Assembly: GCA_008692225.1 (NCBI GenBank)
Contig: VICG01000006.1
Location: 749,501 to 813,500, forward strand
Source: Monilinia fructicola
Taxonomy: Eukaryota; Ascomycota; Leotiomycetes; Helotiales; Sclerotiniaceae
Length of the DNA stretch: 64,000 nt
Direction of reading: 5' to 3'
Shown one piece after another: positions 1 through 12,600 of this stretch (positions within the stretch are counted from its first letter, which is position 1; each line of letters starts with the position of its first letter). Position numbers and translations under genes: made by a program. Below the pieces are notes generated by a model that worked only from the letters and a program-made list of their open reading frames with translations, was not told the DNA's origin and made no database searches.

Positions 1-710
1 AATATCTCTCTAAGTTGGCATGCACACTGCCAAGCGGGCAGTGATGCATCATTGTGTAGCTTATGATAGACATACTGCACCCTGTCACAGCACAGCTTTT
101 ACTGGCTTGATGCAGTGTTCGCAAATTTGAATAACACGAATTAATCTCGAATCTTACAGCTCACGTAGAAAACTCTATGTGAGTCGAAATACTATAAAAT
201 CTGTGTTGTATTCGGATGCTCAACCGAACATCCGAAAATACTTTATCCCCACCGGAAAAATCATTGAAGGTTGTTTAATACCCCTCTTTATTCAGTTCCA
301 CATCACTAGAGCTTGCATCTTTTCATCAAAACTTGAGGATTACGCTATAGAATTGATTATCGAGATTAGCTTGAGATTGTTCTACACCTAATTGACTACC
401 AATTTTTACCTCTTTAGATGCGGAGGCACACATTCCGCTTCGGTTAAAGTGGGAAGTGGGATTTTCACTTTCAAAATTAGCCAAGTACAAAGATTTCTAC
501 CATCTCTCAGGTCCAATATGCTAGGTGACCTTTTTGAAAGATCTATGTCAATCATTCCACAAAGTGCTTGTCCGGTAATATACCAAGCAATTCAGGAGCC
601 TTATGATAGATCCGGGGGGGTAGAGGAAGGTCTGTAGTCTTTAAAAGAGCCTTTGATATTCCTCTCCTGTATGGACCACAGCTCCCAAAAAAAGGTAATC
701 GATCCTCAGG
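1..710. other. Intergenic, no gene recognised
   Basis: No reading frame here looks like a protein of known family. The last few hundred bases probably serve as promoter and leader of the mannanase that starts at 711. No repeat or RNA gene is visible. Confidence 0.6.
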
Positions 711-1994
711 ATGAAGTTTTTACTTACTGCCCTCGTTTCCCTCCTCCCTTTGACCACGGCTCTTCCCCTAATTTCATCAGATTCTTCCATTGCACAACCC
801 AGTCCAATCTATTCATTTTCACGTAGTGGTAGTAATGCCAAAGTAGCTGGTCGCTTGTTCAACATTGATGGGAAAGTCAAATATTTTGCAGGCACAAATG
901 CTTGGTGGCTTGCACATCTCTCATCTAACAACGATGTCGATATCTCTCTCTCACAAATTGCCGATACCGGTTACAAAGTTATACGTGTATGGGGCTTCGG
1001 CGATGCAAACACTCCACCACCTTCGACCAATACCGATCCAAACCTTGTTTATTTCCAAATCCTCAATTCTACTGGGGCATATCTAAATTTTGGAGCAGAT
1101 GGTCTTGAAAGATTGGATTACGTGGTCCATGCAGCATCTAATTATGGTCTAAAGCTAGTGCTCAACTTTGTAAACAATTGGAGTGACTATGGTGGAATCG
1201 CTGCCTATACTAATGCTTTCAATTGTTCTTCGACATCCTTTTATACTGACGCCACCTGCCAAAAGGTTTATAAGAACTATGTCAAAACAATTGTCACCCG
1301 CTACCGCTCCAGCACCTCTATTTTCGCCTGGGAACTCGGCAATGAACCCCGCTGTCACGGCTGCAATACCTCTGTTCTCACAAAATGGGCTACAGATATA
1401 TCTACCTACATCAAATCACTAGATGCGAATCATTTGGTTACGTTAGGTGATGAAGGTTGGCTCACACCAGCAGATGGAATTGGGATGGAAGTTATGCGTA
1501 TGGAGGCGGGGAGGGCATCGATTGGGTGGCGAATTTAAAAATTAAGACGTTGGATTATGGGGTTTTCCATTTGTATCCAAATAGCTGGGGTACAACTATA
1601 CATGGGGACATGAGTGGATCAAACAGCATGACAATGTAGGGAAGGAGTTTGGGAAAACCGGTTGTTTTGGAGGAATATGGGACGCCGTTTTCCGTATAAT
1701 CATATAGAGACCGAGGGGGCCTTGGTACGTTTCTTCTATCCTGTTTCAGTGTATTGTTTGCCCCAGAAAGTTTGAGGTATAAAGTATGGGACAATGAGAC
1801 TAACCAGGTCATTTCACAGGCAAGCAACAGTACTCAAATCGGGAATAGCCGCAGACCAGATCTGGCAATTTGGGCCCAATGGGACGAGTGTGCAAGCAGA
1901 GAGTTTCGGTGATGTTAATACGATTTATTTCAAGACTCCGGAGTATGCTACGCTTGGAACTGGTCATGCTAGGGCTATGTTGAAGAAGGTTTGA
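711..1994 (+). CDS. Secreted GH5-type endo-1,4-beta-mannanase, frame broken five times
   Basis: Glycoside hydrolase family 5 (subfamily 7-like) mannan endo-1,4-beta-mannosidase, a secreted enzyme cutting plant mannans. The protein starts with a hydrophobic signal peptide ([17 protein letters not shown]). WELGNEPR near residue 207 carries the acid/base Glu, and the nucleophile Glu lies in VVLEEYGTP. Exon 1 is about 711-1724, the intron 1725-1819 (GTACGT..CAG) and the last exon 1820-1994, which encodes [18 protein letters not shown]. The frame is open to about 1480, then shifts by one base five times: near 1483 (GGG), 1587-1590 (GGGG), 1654-1657 (AAAA), 1688-1691 (TTTT) and 1715-1719 (GGGGG). 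Allowing for these gives 395 codons, about the usual family length. Splice sites and catalytic motifs are kept, so this is either a consensus-error artefact or a very young pseudogene. Confidence 0.85.
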
Positions 1995-3438
1995 TTGAGG
2001 CGAGGTACGGCGCGGTATCTGTTTGCACGTATGATTATGATATATCATAAGTTTTTTGCTGGGTTTGTTCCATAATGAATGTGCTGATGTTGTGACGTCT
2101 TTCAGTTGATACCTATTATGCAAAAAATTTCTTTGTGTTGGAAGCCAGGCAGAGCTCAGAGATGTATTGTCGTTTTGTTTAGTCAAAGAGAGACAAACCT
2201 CGGGTTGCTCTCGCACTGTATCGCAGCGTCAGGCATGAATCTGAGCATTTGAGGCATTTCCTCTTGTCCGAAATCTCTACGGAGCGGGAAGGCTTATGTA
2301 TGTAAAAGATTTGGGATTCAATACTTGTAGAGACATTTAGGAAACTATGAAAAGTTTCGAACAAGGAAATTCATAATAGCGATCGATTTAATGTTAAAAC
2401 GAATCCTAAGATAGCAACTATGAAATCTTCGCTTCACTCTATATCCCTCGATCTCTTCGATCTCGAAGAATGTAGAATGGAGTTTCAATTTCATCAAATC
2501 AACCTGATTTGGTGATAACGGGGGTTGATCATGAAGATATATGCTTATATCAGAATTACTAGTAATTCTGATACAATCTAGAACTAATCTATAAGATACT
2601 ATCCCGTATATGATCTCGCTAATTTCGAAAAGTATGAAATATAGCTAAATGCTTTTTAATAGAAATACTACATTCATAAACTATGCCTATTATATAAACT
2701 ATGAAAATGAAAGTGAAAACTGGCTAGATGTCTCTAATAATATCTTGATTCCAGGTCCCATAGGTATCGCGCTATAGTATCATTCTGATTAGTTTTATCC
2801 CAAGATACTTATGTTGAGTTCAGTGAGATAGATGTACGTACAACTAGCTATGAAGACCAAAATGTAAACGGATACTAAGGCTTTCAACCGGAGCATCATG
2901 CTTCAAGCATACAGAGTGTTTAAACTGCTATTAACATAAATTAAACTATCACAATCTCATATCTTCATTTCTCAGCTTTCGTCAGTCAAGTAAGCGCGAC
3001 TCTCGAGATCTTACATCCAGATGTATAAGGTTATCAACAACAAAATCATAAATCCAAGACATAGTAGCATTCAGAAAAGGGCAAAATGCAAGACGAACAG
3101 CTCAGCCACACATGTGATTGTTATTCAATCAGAGGGCAAGCCGAAACTACCAGTTTGCGGCATCTCAAACGAATTCTCATTGACTGTAAAAAGTGTGTAG
3201 TGCAGAGTAGAATAAAAAGTTCCTGCATCGCGGTCCACGGGTACTTTTGGATCCATTTAACTAGTTCTAATCGATCCACCCGCGGTCCCTGTGAGCTCTG
3301 AGCCGAGGCATCTTCATCTCGGCATTTTCCCCACAGAATCGCCGTCTCCCCAGATTCCTTTCAAAAACATCAACTTCATTTCTACTTCCCCTTTTCTATT
3401 CATATACCCTTTCAAACGACAATCTATACATACTCAAC
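1995..3438. other. Intergenic with dispersed repeat and thiolase promoter
   Basis: No gene is seen. The stretch holds one copy of a dispersed repeat (about 2363-2745), including a short palindrome around AGAATTACTAGTAATTCT. The final 150 bases are pyrimidine-rich, as is common upstream of fungal genes, and probably include the thiolase promoter and leader. Confidence 0.6.
2363..2745 (+). repeat. Dispersed repeat, copy 1 (less mutated)
   Basis: This segment matches 19441-19887 in the same orientation. Shared blocks include AAGGAAATTCATA at the left end, CGATCGATTT just inside, and a right-hand block of about 90 bases starting AAATGCTTTTTAATAGAAAT and ending near TGTCTCTA. No terminal inverted repeat or coding capacity is seen, so the class of element is unknown. 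This copy keeps more C and G than the second one. Confidence 0.75.
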
Positions 3439-4858
3439 ATGGCCGTCGAAAGAATCAGCTCAATTGTCAAGCATTTGACTCCTGGTACATCAGGACTGTC
3501 TGCAATGTGAGTAAACATTCCAGCCCCCTCAGCAACACGCATGTGCTTAGAATTTTGTCAATAGTACCTCCAAGAATGCCGACGATATCGTTATCACACT
3601 TGCAGTCCGCACACCATTAGCAAAGGGATTCAAGGGAGGATTCAAGGATACAAAGCTCGATTATCTTATCTACTCTCTGCTCCAGAAGGTCCGGGAGAAG
3701 TCCAACCTCGACCCAGCTCTTGTTGAAGATGTCTGCTGTGGAAATGTCAGCCGATCTTTCCCTCTTTCATACCCAAGACTAATGAAACATCACAGGTCAG
3801 CGATGGTAATGCCTCATATAAACTCCGTGCCGCTGTCTTAGCAGCAGGATACCCCAACACAGTCGCCGCCTCCATTGTAAACCGATTCTGCTCCTCAGGT
3901 CTCAAAGCCACCCAAGATATCGCGAACCAAATTGCCGAGGGCAGCATCGATATTGGTATTGCTATGGGTGCGGAGATGATGTCAGTTGGAGGCGACAAAC
4001 TCGAAGGCGCTTTCCACCCTGAGGTTCTCAAGTGCCAAGAAGCCGCAGATTGTATGCAACCTATGGGGCAAACATCCGAGAATGTAGGAAAGGACTTCAA
4101 CATTACTCGTGAGCAGCAAGATAGATATGCGGCCGAAAGTTATAACCGTGCGGAACTCGCTCAAAAGGCCGGATGGTTCGACGATGAAATTGTACCGATT
4201 GTTACGGAGGTTAAGGACCCAAAGACTGGAGAAGTCAAAAAGGTTACTTTGACTAGAGATGAGGGACCCAGATATGGAACAACCTTCGAGAGTCTGAACA
4301 AAATCAGACCCGCTTTCCCCGATTTTGGTGATAGGTCCACTGGTGGAAACTCCAGTCAGGTTACCGATGGTGGTACGTAGCATACCCGATCTAACGGAGT
4401 TTTGATGAAGAAGCTAACATCATTCCGCAGCTGCCGCTGTTCTTCTCATGAAGCGCTCCCGCGCCATTGAACTCGGTCAACCTATCCTTGCCAAGTTCGT
4501 TGGAGCCACCGTAGCAGGTGTTGCTCCACGTATCATGGGTATTGGCCCATCCGTCGCCGTCCCAAAGCTCCTCAGCAAATACAACATCACAATCGATGAT
4601 TGCGATGTCATCGAACTCAATGAAGCATTTGCTTCCATGGCCGTATACTGTAAAGATGCCCTCAAGATTCCCCACGAGAAACTGAACATCAGAGGTGGTG
4701 CTATTGCACTTGGTCACCCATTGGGTGCCACTGGTACTAGACAAATTGTCACTGGACTTAGCGAGTGTAGGAGACAGAAGAAGAAGATTTTGTTGACCAG
4801 TATGTGTATTGGTACCGGACAGGGAATGGCGGGTCTGTTCGTTAATGAACAATTGTAA
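3439..4858 (+). CDS. POT1: Peroxisomal 3-ketoacyl-CoA thiolase
   Basis: Acetyl-CoA C-acyltransferase, the last step of peroxisomal fatty-acid beta-oxidation, cleaving 3-ketoacyl-CoA to acetyl-CoA and a shortened acyl-CoA. Four exons: 3439-3506, 3565-3745, 3796-4372 and 4431-4858, giving 417 residues, the same size as yeast Pot1. The nucleophile Cys is in NRFCSSG (about residue 115), the His in GHPLGATG (about 371) and the second Cys in CIGTGQG (about 401). Residues 5-13, RISSIVKHL, fit the PTS2 peroxisomal import signal (R/K-L/V/I-x5-H/Q-L/A). There is no PTS1 at the C-terminus. The frame is intact. The symbol follows the yeast orthologue; other fungi use KAT1 or FOX3. Confidence 0.95.
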
Positions 4859-7665
4859 GATTAAGATGGGGGCATTGAAGGTTAATGGCGAAATTTTTGA
4901 TCGGAATGCATGTATCATTTTCATGTTGGCATAAATAAAACCGATTCTATTGTATATATAAGCCATGTTCATGAAGTGATTAGATGTGCCATTTCCCTTT
5001 TCGAACCAGGTTTCGACAGCATAATCTCAAGGCTCAGATGATCTTGATGATAGTGTAAAAATGTCGCCGGAACCATCAATTCTACAGCTGTACCAATAAA
5101 CCATCTTCATTTGAAAATCGAGTGATGTGTATGGTCCAGAGAAGAAACGATCGATAGATACCTTATCGAGATATCAGTTTTCATTCAACTGTGTAAGAAA
5201 AAAAAATACTAGTCCATGGTCCGACTTTCATTTTCAACCACCCCTTTCACCTTTGTATGGTTGGATTACCAGTAAGCACCTCGCTTCACCCCCCTTTTGA
5301 TATTTCCGTATCCTTAAACCCCTACCTACATACGGCCTGGTGCGCTCAACGAAGAGAAGAAAAAAGCATCACAGAAGGGCAAAACGAAAAGGCCAAAAAA
5401 GACATACAACAGTGGGGATTCGCTGGTGGTCACCCACCCAACTACTAATCCACCGATCTGAAGCTTGTGTATGGCAGAGCGGACGGGATGCCCAATTCTC
5501 TTCAGTCTATGGTCGTATGTGCTCATTTGAGTGTTGTTTTGTTTTATGATGGGGTGCATCGGGGGATACAAGTATGGTCTGGGGATGGGAAACCCATGTT
5601 TGGGATACGGAGTGAGCTTTGTGCGGGCAGCGTTGATTCTCCGGCACACTCAAATTCCACGGGCGGCATTGGTGTTCTCGTTGCCTCTTATTTGCCGGAG
5701 CGTGTCCCTGGGAAAGAGGGCCGGAGTTGTTCATTTGGGGGAGGAAATGCGCATGGGGGAATTTTTCCTAAGCGATAGGGAGGGGTCAATGGGGCTGGGC
5801 TGGGCTGAGCTGAGAGCTCGCAATGGCCGGTTGATTATTCATTTGCCTCCCCACCCACCATCTTACTCAAATGACAGTCTACCGCACAGCGCTCAGACAC
5901 CCGATATATGGGTAACGGGGCGAATTGTTGGTGGTGAATGCGTGGGGTGTGAAGATGCGCGGCCAAGTAGGAGGATATCGTGGTGGTGAAGATTTTGATC
6001 TGGTGGGTATTGAGATTGCCGAGCGAGCGGATAAGTTGGGATGGGTGGGAATCAGGGACAGAGAGGGGAGAGGTATGGAATTGGATTGGATTGAATTATT
6101 TGTAGTACTAAAATATGGCTTCGGCATTTCGATGAGTATATACACTCTGGAGAAAACTGCGGGTCGAAGCAACCCATGTCAATACACCCACTATCTCATC
6201 TTATCTACTAAGTAGCTCTCTTCGATTCATCTTCCATAGACCTGTCAGGCGACGAGGAGAAGCCGTTTCGCTTTCAACGCGGCATATGATGTGTAGTGCT
6301 GGGTTGAATAGCAGCTTTTCTTGTCAATGCATTCTAGTTCATTTAAGTTGGCCAGTTGCCTCGTCCGTTCTTTCCAATCTGCAGCCCTTGCTCTAAAATG
6401 ACGCAGTCTCTTGTTTTCAAAAATTGCTCTGACCGGACAAGCCGACTCCAAGACTCCAAGACTTCGATCGTCGACGCCGTGATGATATAAAAGAAGCGAA
6501 GAGCGTGAACCACGGACGTTGATGACTCTTGGTGGAGCTTTGTTTTGACAGTGGCAATTTGGCGAGCAGAACTAGTGGGAACCGACCCAAACCCTATCAA
6601 ACGCAGGTACTGACTGCGGCTCGTCGGACGTACCTACAGTAGACTGAGCAGCTATAGAGTAGTACGAAGCGATGCCTCCATCCACGGACCGTGGACGAAG
6701 AATCCCAGAGCCGCCGGAATTGATATTATTTTGAATCACGTTTACACTCTGTGCCCACTGCCCGCCCTCGAGTCCGGGTACAGCAAACGAAACTTTCCGA
6801 ACACCAGGGTCTCGGTAAGGTCAGCCAGCATACAGTAAGTAGTTCTCTCTCCCTCGGACGCACGAGCTGAATGAGGACGAAGCGTCAAGGTATACGGGCG
6901 CATGCATGCCACCTTTTCCATTGGGAAGAGACAACGCTCTTATCTTCGATGTCACTGCATACGCTAACGCCGTTCCAATAATTGAGTGGTGCGCTCCCGT
7001 GTCAACAGGCATGCTTTAGATTACCTGGAAATAGGTATCGGATCCTTTAGCGCTATCCACTCTGGAGCCTGTGCACTCACAGACCTACCATTTTCTCGCG
7101 TCGGTATCCGTCTCTTCCATCCAACCATTCATTTCCAAGATGAATATTGTGATTCAATGTCGATGGGTGGGTGCGACGCCAATAGGGAAAAAGGACCTAC
7201 CTAGTAAGTAGGTCGGGGAAGTAAAAGAACTAGATGCTACTCTAGGGTATTATTATGAGTTCATGTTCCTCAGCTGAAGATATGGATCTGGGTATTCTTT
7301 CTTTCTTTCTTTCCTTTTTTTTCATTTCTCCAGATATAAATATATATATGTGTGTGTGTGTTGCTGTAAAGATTGTGGATATATAATTGAAAGCTGTATT
7401 TTCTTCATTACATTCGTTCATTCATTTATTCATTTGACCACCCTGCCCTGTTTTAAACCTGGCAAGAAGGTGCATCAAGATACCAAGATCTTGTTTTATT
7501 TGGGTTGCAGTTGGAATCGAGTATTAGTATACAAGTACCGAGGAGCAGATACCTTTTACGGCTTCAATCGCTTTTTAATTTATATAATTAATACTTCGTT
7601 GCCATATATCGACGACTCTCAGAACCCTCACTTGTCCAATATTCCGACACCCTCCAACCGTCATC
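4859..7665. other. Long intergenic region, no gene recognised
   Basis: About 2.8 kb without a convincing gene. Open frames near 5.3-6.2 kb lie in G-rich sequence, overlap on both strands and resemble no family, so they are left out. Around 7297-7360 there is a CTTT run followed by AT and GT dinucleotides. The last 200 bases probably carry the promoter and leader of the GH128-like gene. Confidence 0.55.
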
Positions 7666-8673
7666 ATGCATCTCACCAGCACTCTCCTCCTAACAGCAAC
7701 CAGCTGCATTCCTCTCATCCTCGCCGACTCCACCGAAACCGTCGGTTCCTCCTCTAAGCGTGGTCTCGTCTTCGTCCCAAATTCCAAATACCCCACCGAC
7801 AACCAAATCTGGGTCCAGCCCGGCTCCGATCTAACCTGGTACTATAACTACGGCATTGCCGCCTCCCCCGCCTACTCAAACCTGACGCAAGAAGAATTCG
7901 AATTCGTGCCCATGCTGTGGGGCACCTCGAACACCTTCCTTGCCGACACCAAATCCCTGATATCGGACGGGAGAAACATAACGCACGTCCTGACGTACAA
8001 CGAACCAGACGGCACGTCATCGACGGGAGGCTCTGCAATCCTGCCCTCGGCAGCCGCAGCGAATTGGATAAGCCAGGTCGAGCCGCTCCGCAAGCTGGGG
8101 GTGAAGACGGGAGCGCCGGCCGTGACGGGGAGCGAGCGAGGCTTCACGTGGCTGGGTGACTTTTTTCGATGCGTGCGCCAGTCTGGGGACCAATTGCACG
8201 GCGGATTTCATCCCGGTGCATTGGTATGGGAATTTCGATGGCCTGGCGAGTCACATTGGGCAGGTTCGGGGGACGTATGTTGAAGCCCCCTCTCCCGTTC
8301 CCTCTCACCACAAGCTAACCCCCCAAATAGCTACCCCAACACATCAATCTGGATCACCGAGTACGCTCTGAGCGATTCGCCCCTCGGCACCACTCAGTCC
8401 TTCTTCAATACCTCGGCCGAATATTTTGACCGCCTAGATTACGTCGATCGCTATTCGTATTTTGGATCCTTCAGGAGTAGTGTGAGTAACGTGGGGTACA
8501 ATGCGACGATGTTGGATCAGGATGGCAAGTTGACGGATATTGGGAGTTGGTATCTGGGAAAGAGTGCGACGGGGAATGTGCCGAAGGCAAGTGCGGCGGG
8601 GAAGGCGGGGATGGGTGGGATGGGGCTGGGCCTTGTGGTCGGGGCTTTGGGGTGGGTGATGGTCTGGTTGTGA
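7666..8673 (+). CDS. GPI-anchored GH128-like glycan hydrolase (Asl1 type), one frameshift
   Basis: Resembles the fungal alkali-sensitive linkage protein Asl1 / glycosyl hydrolase catalytic core family (GH128-like beta-1,3-glucan-active proteins of the wall). A signal peptide is followed by KRGLVFVPNSKYP, the FVPMLWG and YNEPDG motifs (Glu a likely catalytic residue), IPVHWYGNFDG, IWITEYAL (second Glu) and FDRLDYVDRYSYFGSFR. The C-terminus is a Gly/Ala-rich hydrophobic tail ending VMVWL, typical of a GPI-attachment signal. Exons are 7666-8274 and 8331-8673 (intron GTATGT..TAG). The T6 run at 8161-8166 has one T too many: removing it joins TWLGDFF to DACASLG and gives 316 residues. Family assignment is firm; the exact substrate is inferred. 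Confidence 0.88.
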
Positions 8674-9672
8674 GAGGCTGGAATGTGATGGGGCGGAAAG
8701 GAGAGGAAACTTCATTTCGAGGATTTGTATAGATGAGCTTTTGGATTGCATCTTCAGGATTGAAGTGTGATATCAATAGAGGAAGATGGGTATGCTCATA
8801 TCAGGGGATTATGGATTGATGCGTGGTGACGACATAAAAGTTGTAGAATAAAATTAATACCAGGATGATTTTACATGCCCAGATGAGCTTAAAAGCCATC
8901 GTATTTGCATGAGTGGGACCACCAGACCTTGGTAGCCGAAGGAAACTGAGCACACAATCATTCATTATCAACTCTCAAGTATTTTTGATATTTCCTTTGA
9001 TATCGAGATTATCTCAAATGCAACTAGTAATAAAAAAGACGTGCGTCCATATTTTTGGAAATGAAAACGTGAAAAGTGAAGTATATGTTAGATATCCTTC
9101 CCAACAATGATCCTCATAACCACCATAACCACCTCCATCCGGATGTTGAATCCCGAATCTCCGAATAAAACTGAAGACCTAAGAAACTCATCTGATCCCT
9201 TTCGAATATTGAATATTGAATTTCTGAATGAAAACTGAGTATGAAGTGCCATATGTCTGAAATAGAACTGGATATTAAGCGTAGAATGTTTGAAGTAAAG
9301 CTGAATATTAAAGCAAATGTTCGAAATAGAGCCGATGATTCAAAACTATGTGTTGAACGCTCTTCGTATGTTGTATATTTGAACTTCCGAACGTGTTTTG
9401 AAGAATAGGACCTGAAGTGATGTCCCTCCTTTCCACAAACAATGAAAGTAGAGGTTTTGTCGATATTTAATGCTCGCTTGCAACCACCTAATAATAACTC
9501 CACGCGCAGGTTCCCGGGCTCGCCACAAGCTCAAAATCAGTTTAAATATCAACTCTGGCCCTCCAAACTCCCAAAGCTCTCAAGTTTGATATTGAAATGA
9601 TGGTCAAATCGTCGCGGATGCAAGCACATTCAATAAGCTCCTCAGCCACTTAGCTTTCTACATGTAACCCAC
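8674..9672. other. Intergenic between convergent genes, with degenerate repeat
   Basis: This is the shared 3' region of the GH128-like gene and the SNF2 helicase. It holds a diverged tandem array around 9250-9350. No gene is recognised. Confidence 0.55.
9255..9346 (+). repeat. Degenerate tandem repeat, about 31-33 bp unit
   Basis: Three diverged units begin GTCTGAAATAGAACTGGATA (9255), GTTTGAAGTAAAGCTGAATA (9288) and GTTCGAAATAGAGCCGATGA (9319). Similar but weaker phrases continue to about 9170 upstream. No coding role is seen. Confidence 0.5.
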
Positions 9673-12600
9673 TTACCCCTGAGAAGCTTTTGAACCATCC
9701 ATTTCCTCCCCATCCACATCATCCTCGTAGTCCGGTTCAATGCTAACCAGATTGTTGTCCTCGTCCGTCTTCAAGAAGCCGAACAACCTGGCTAACTGTG
9801 ATAAATTTAAGGTTCCGCCCCCACTTCCAGTAGGGCTACTTTGCCCATTGTTGTCAATGGCCTTTTCACACGCCTGTAACTTCCAATCCTGCATCCCTAG
9901 TAGTCGCATATCGACCGAGTTTCGGACAACGAGTCGAGTCATCCACGTTTGTTTGTTTTGACCGATACGGAAGATACGACCAAAGGCTTGTTGCTCTACG
10001 CCATGGTTCCACCAAAGGTCAAGCGAGATGCAACGATTAGCAAAGGGGAAATTGAGGCCGAGACCACCGCATTTTAAGCCAGCAATGAGGATTGGAATGT
10101 TATCTTTAATGCGAAATTCTTTAATGGCCTTGTTTCGATGATCAAGTGATGCGTCGCCTGTGAGGTATAAAAAGCCCCAGCCTTCGGCCGTGCACATACG
10201 GCCAATGATACGAGCCAGAGTGCGGAATTGGACGTAAATAACTACCTGATAGATGATTCAATTGTTTGATTCTCAATTAAACAATCAAGAGTGCTATAGG
10301 AGGACAAGTGAGATGAACGTACCTTATCATCTGGAGCTTCCTGAAATCCTTTCAAGAGTAGAGCCTTTAATGCTGTAGTTTTCGCACTCGGAATTAGTGG
10401 GAAATCTGGATCATAATCCGATTTTGTAACCCAGGTACTATCCTTAGTGAATGGTTCAAAACCAAGTGCATCTATACCTTTGCTCCTAATCCCGCGTGGA
10501 CGACGAGAACCGTCGTTGGAAGACTTTTGGCGCTTGTTCCTACCACGAGCTGAACTTTCAGATTCTTGTGTCTGATTGGGACCTGAGTCCATATTTTCAT
10601 CATCAGGAATCTCAAGGTCCCTATAAGGCTCGGCAGAACTAAAAATTATGTCACATTTAGGACAGACGTTGTACTGGTATTTGATATTAGCATTTCTAAA
10701 AGATCAACTAGAATTAGTCTTACCGTGTCATCTCCATCGGAAAGAATCATTTGCGAGTGAAGGTGGTTGGTCAAACAGCTCCGGCAGAAGATGTGCTTGC
10801 ACTAAAGAATAGTCAGTTTTAGTTTAACCTCTTGTGAACACTCAAAACTCACAGTAGTAATGATAGGCTGATTCGGAACATCCGAGCAAATATGACAGGT
10901 GATTCGAGTATAAAGCTCCTCGTCATTGAGTGAGTCCAAAGCCTTATCAAATTTGAAGCTATTACCAAATTCAGAGAGTCCAAAAGGAATCGCTTCAGCG
11001 CCTTCTTCGCCTCTAGCTATAGCTGCCGCTCTCTCTTCTTCACTTTGGGTAACCCAAAGCTTGCATTGCTCGTAAAAAGGTATCCTAGAGATGCCCTGTT
11101 TTTTGAGCTCCCCGCGGAGAAGCTCAACATCTTCTGTGGTCCAGGACTCCTTCATTGTACGTTCAAGCATAAAAGGGTGAGAGGTACATTGTCTGAGACG
11201 AAGAAGTTGAACGAAAAAGACACCATAGGCACGTTGGGCAGTACCATTAGCCAGAAATACGTTAAGGTTGGCACGAAAGCGGTTCTCAGTCTGTAGCAAA
11301 GTCAGCTCTTGAATATCCCAATTCACAGGAACCACTTACAATACGATAAATGATGCGCTCTTCCCGAGAGAAATTGATTTGTTGCATAACAGGGTGAGGT
11401 TCGGGGAGTACGATGATTGGTCGATTGAGAATGGTGGTCTTCATGGTACGGCGCATCATAGCATAACTAAGAAGGGTGGCGATACGATTAGTACAATCAT
11501 CGGCGTCTGGGTCACAGAAATATTGCTGAAAAGTCTTCCAATCCATCGAATAGTTGGCCTTGAGAAAACGGAGGTAAGGGAAGAGCCTATGCCAATTGTC
11601 AGCTTTCGATTGTTCCAAGGTGATTTGAACAATGGGATGGGCTCTGGTGGCCATTGGCCACATCTGCCTTTTCAGTTTTCAGAGTTGATGTGGACATTCA
11701 AATGTGAAAATGGTAGAGAGATTAAACTTACTCTTCAAGCCTATTGAGAAGAGGAGTACCTGTCAAACACCAGCGATAAACACTCTTCAGATTTTGACAA
11801 GCCAAGCTTGTTCTGGCAGAGTTGTTTTTAATTGCGTGGGCTTCGTCAAGAATGACTCTGCGCCAATTAATTCGGTGGAGGTCACCAAGATCAGCATGAG
11901 CCATTTTCCACCATTTCTTGTAACCAAACCTAGCGATATCTTCTCGGCCCTTGCGGTCGGGGAAGGGAAACTGCTTCATTACCTCTGTATACGAAGTAAC
12001 TACAATGTCTAGATCCATTAGGACAGCGCGAGGAATGTGCATAGATGCCTTGTATTGCAGCACCTTTCGAAAACCATCAATGCAGTCAACGTGGCTACGG
12101 ATTTCTTCAAGCCATTGATTAATGACTGAAGATGGAACGACGATCAATGTTGCTGTTACTCCACGCTTTCGATCCTCATTGGTAGGTGGGTTGCCAACCA
12201 TACAAGCCAACATTTGTACGGTTTTACCAAGACCCATCGAATCAGCAAGTAAACCACCATGAGGAGGCTCAGAGCTCAACTCTCTTGAAACCATCCACTG
12301 TGCACCGAGTAGTTGATGATGGTACAAGGTTGATTTCATTCCTTTGACAAGCCATTTGCCGTTAACAGCTTTTACTTGTGCGTAACCAAAACTGCGAGAA
12401 GCCTGCAAGAGTTTTGCTTTGTCAGACTTTCCTTTAGTCTTGCTACTACCTTCAGGGATGTTGGCAAACAACTGCTGCAGTTGGGAGGTTTTGGTTCGAG
12501 TTCCACCATCAATTTCTGGCTCAGGTCCGACGTCGAAGATTGGATCCTGGAGCCGATCGCCGACGGGGTCGCAGTTCATAAGATTATCAAGAATAAGCTG

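Noticed and set aside
5531..5989. A 152-codon plus-strand frame in the long intergenic region
   Set aside because: No ATG with good context, G-rich composition, overlapping frames on both strands and no family resemblance.
9114..9503. A 129-codon minus-strand frame
   Set aside because: It is a translation of the degenerate tandem repeat, with no recognised domain.
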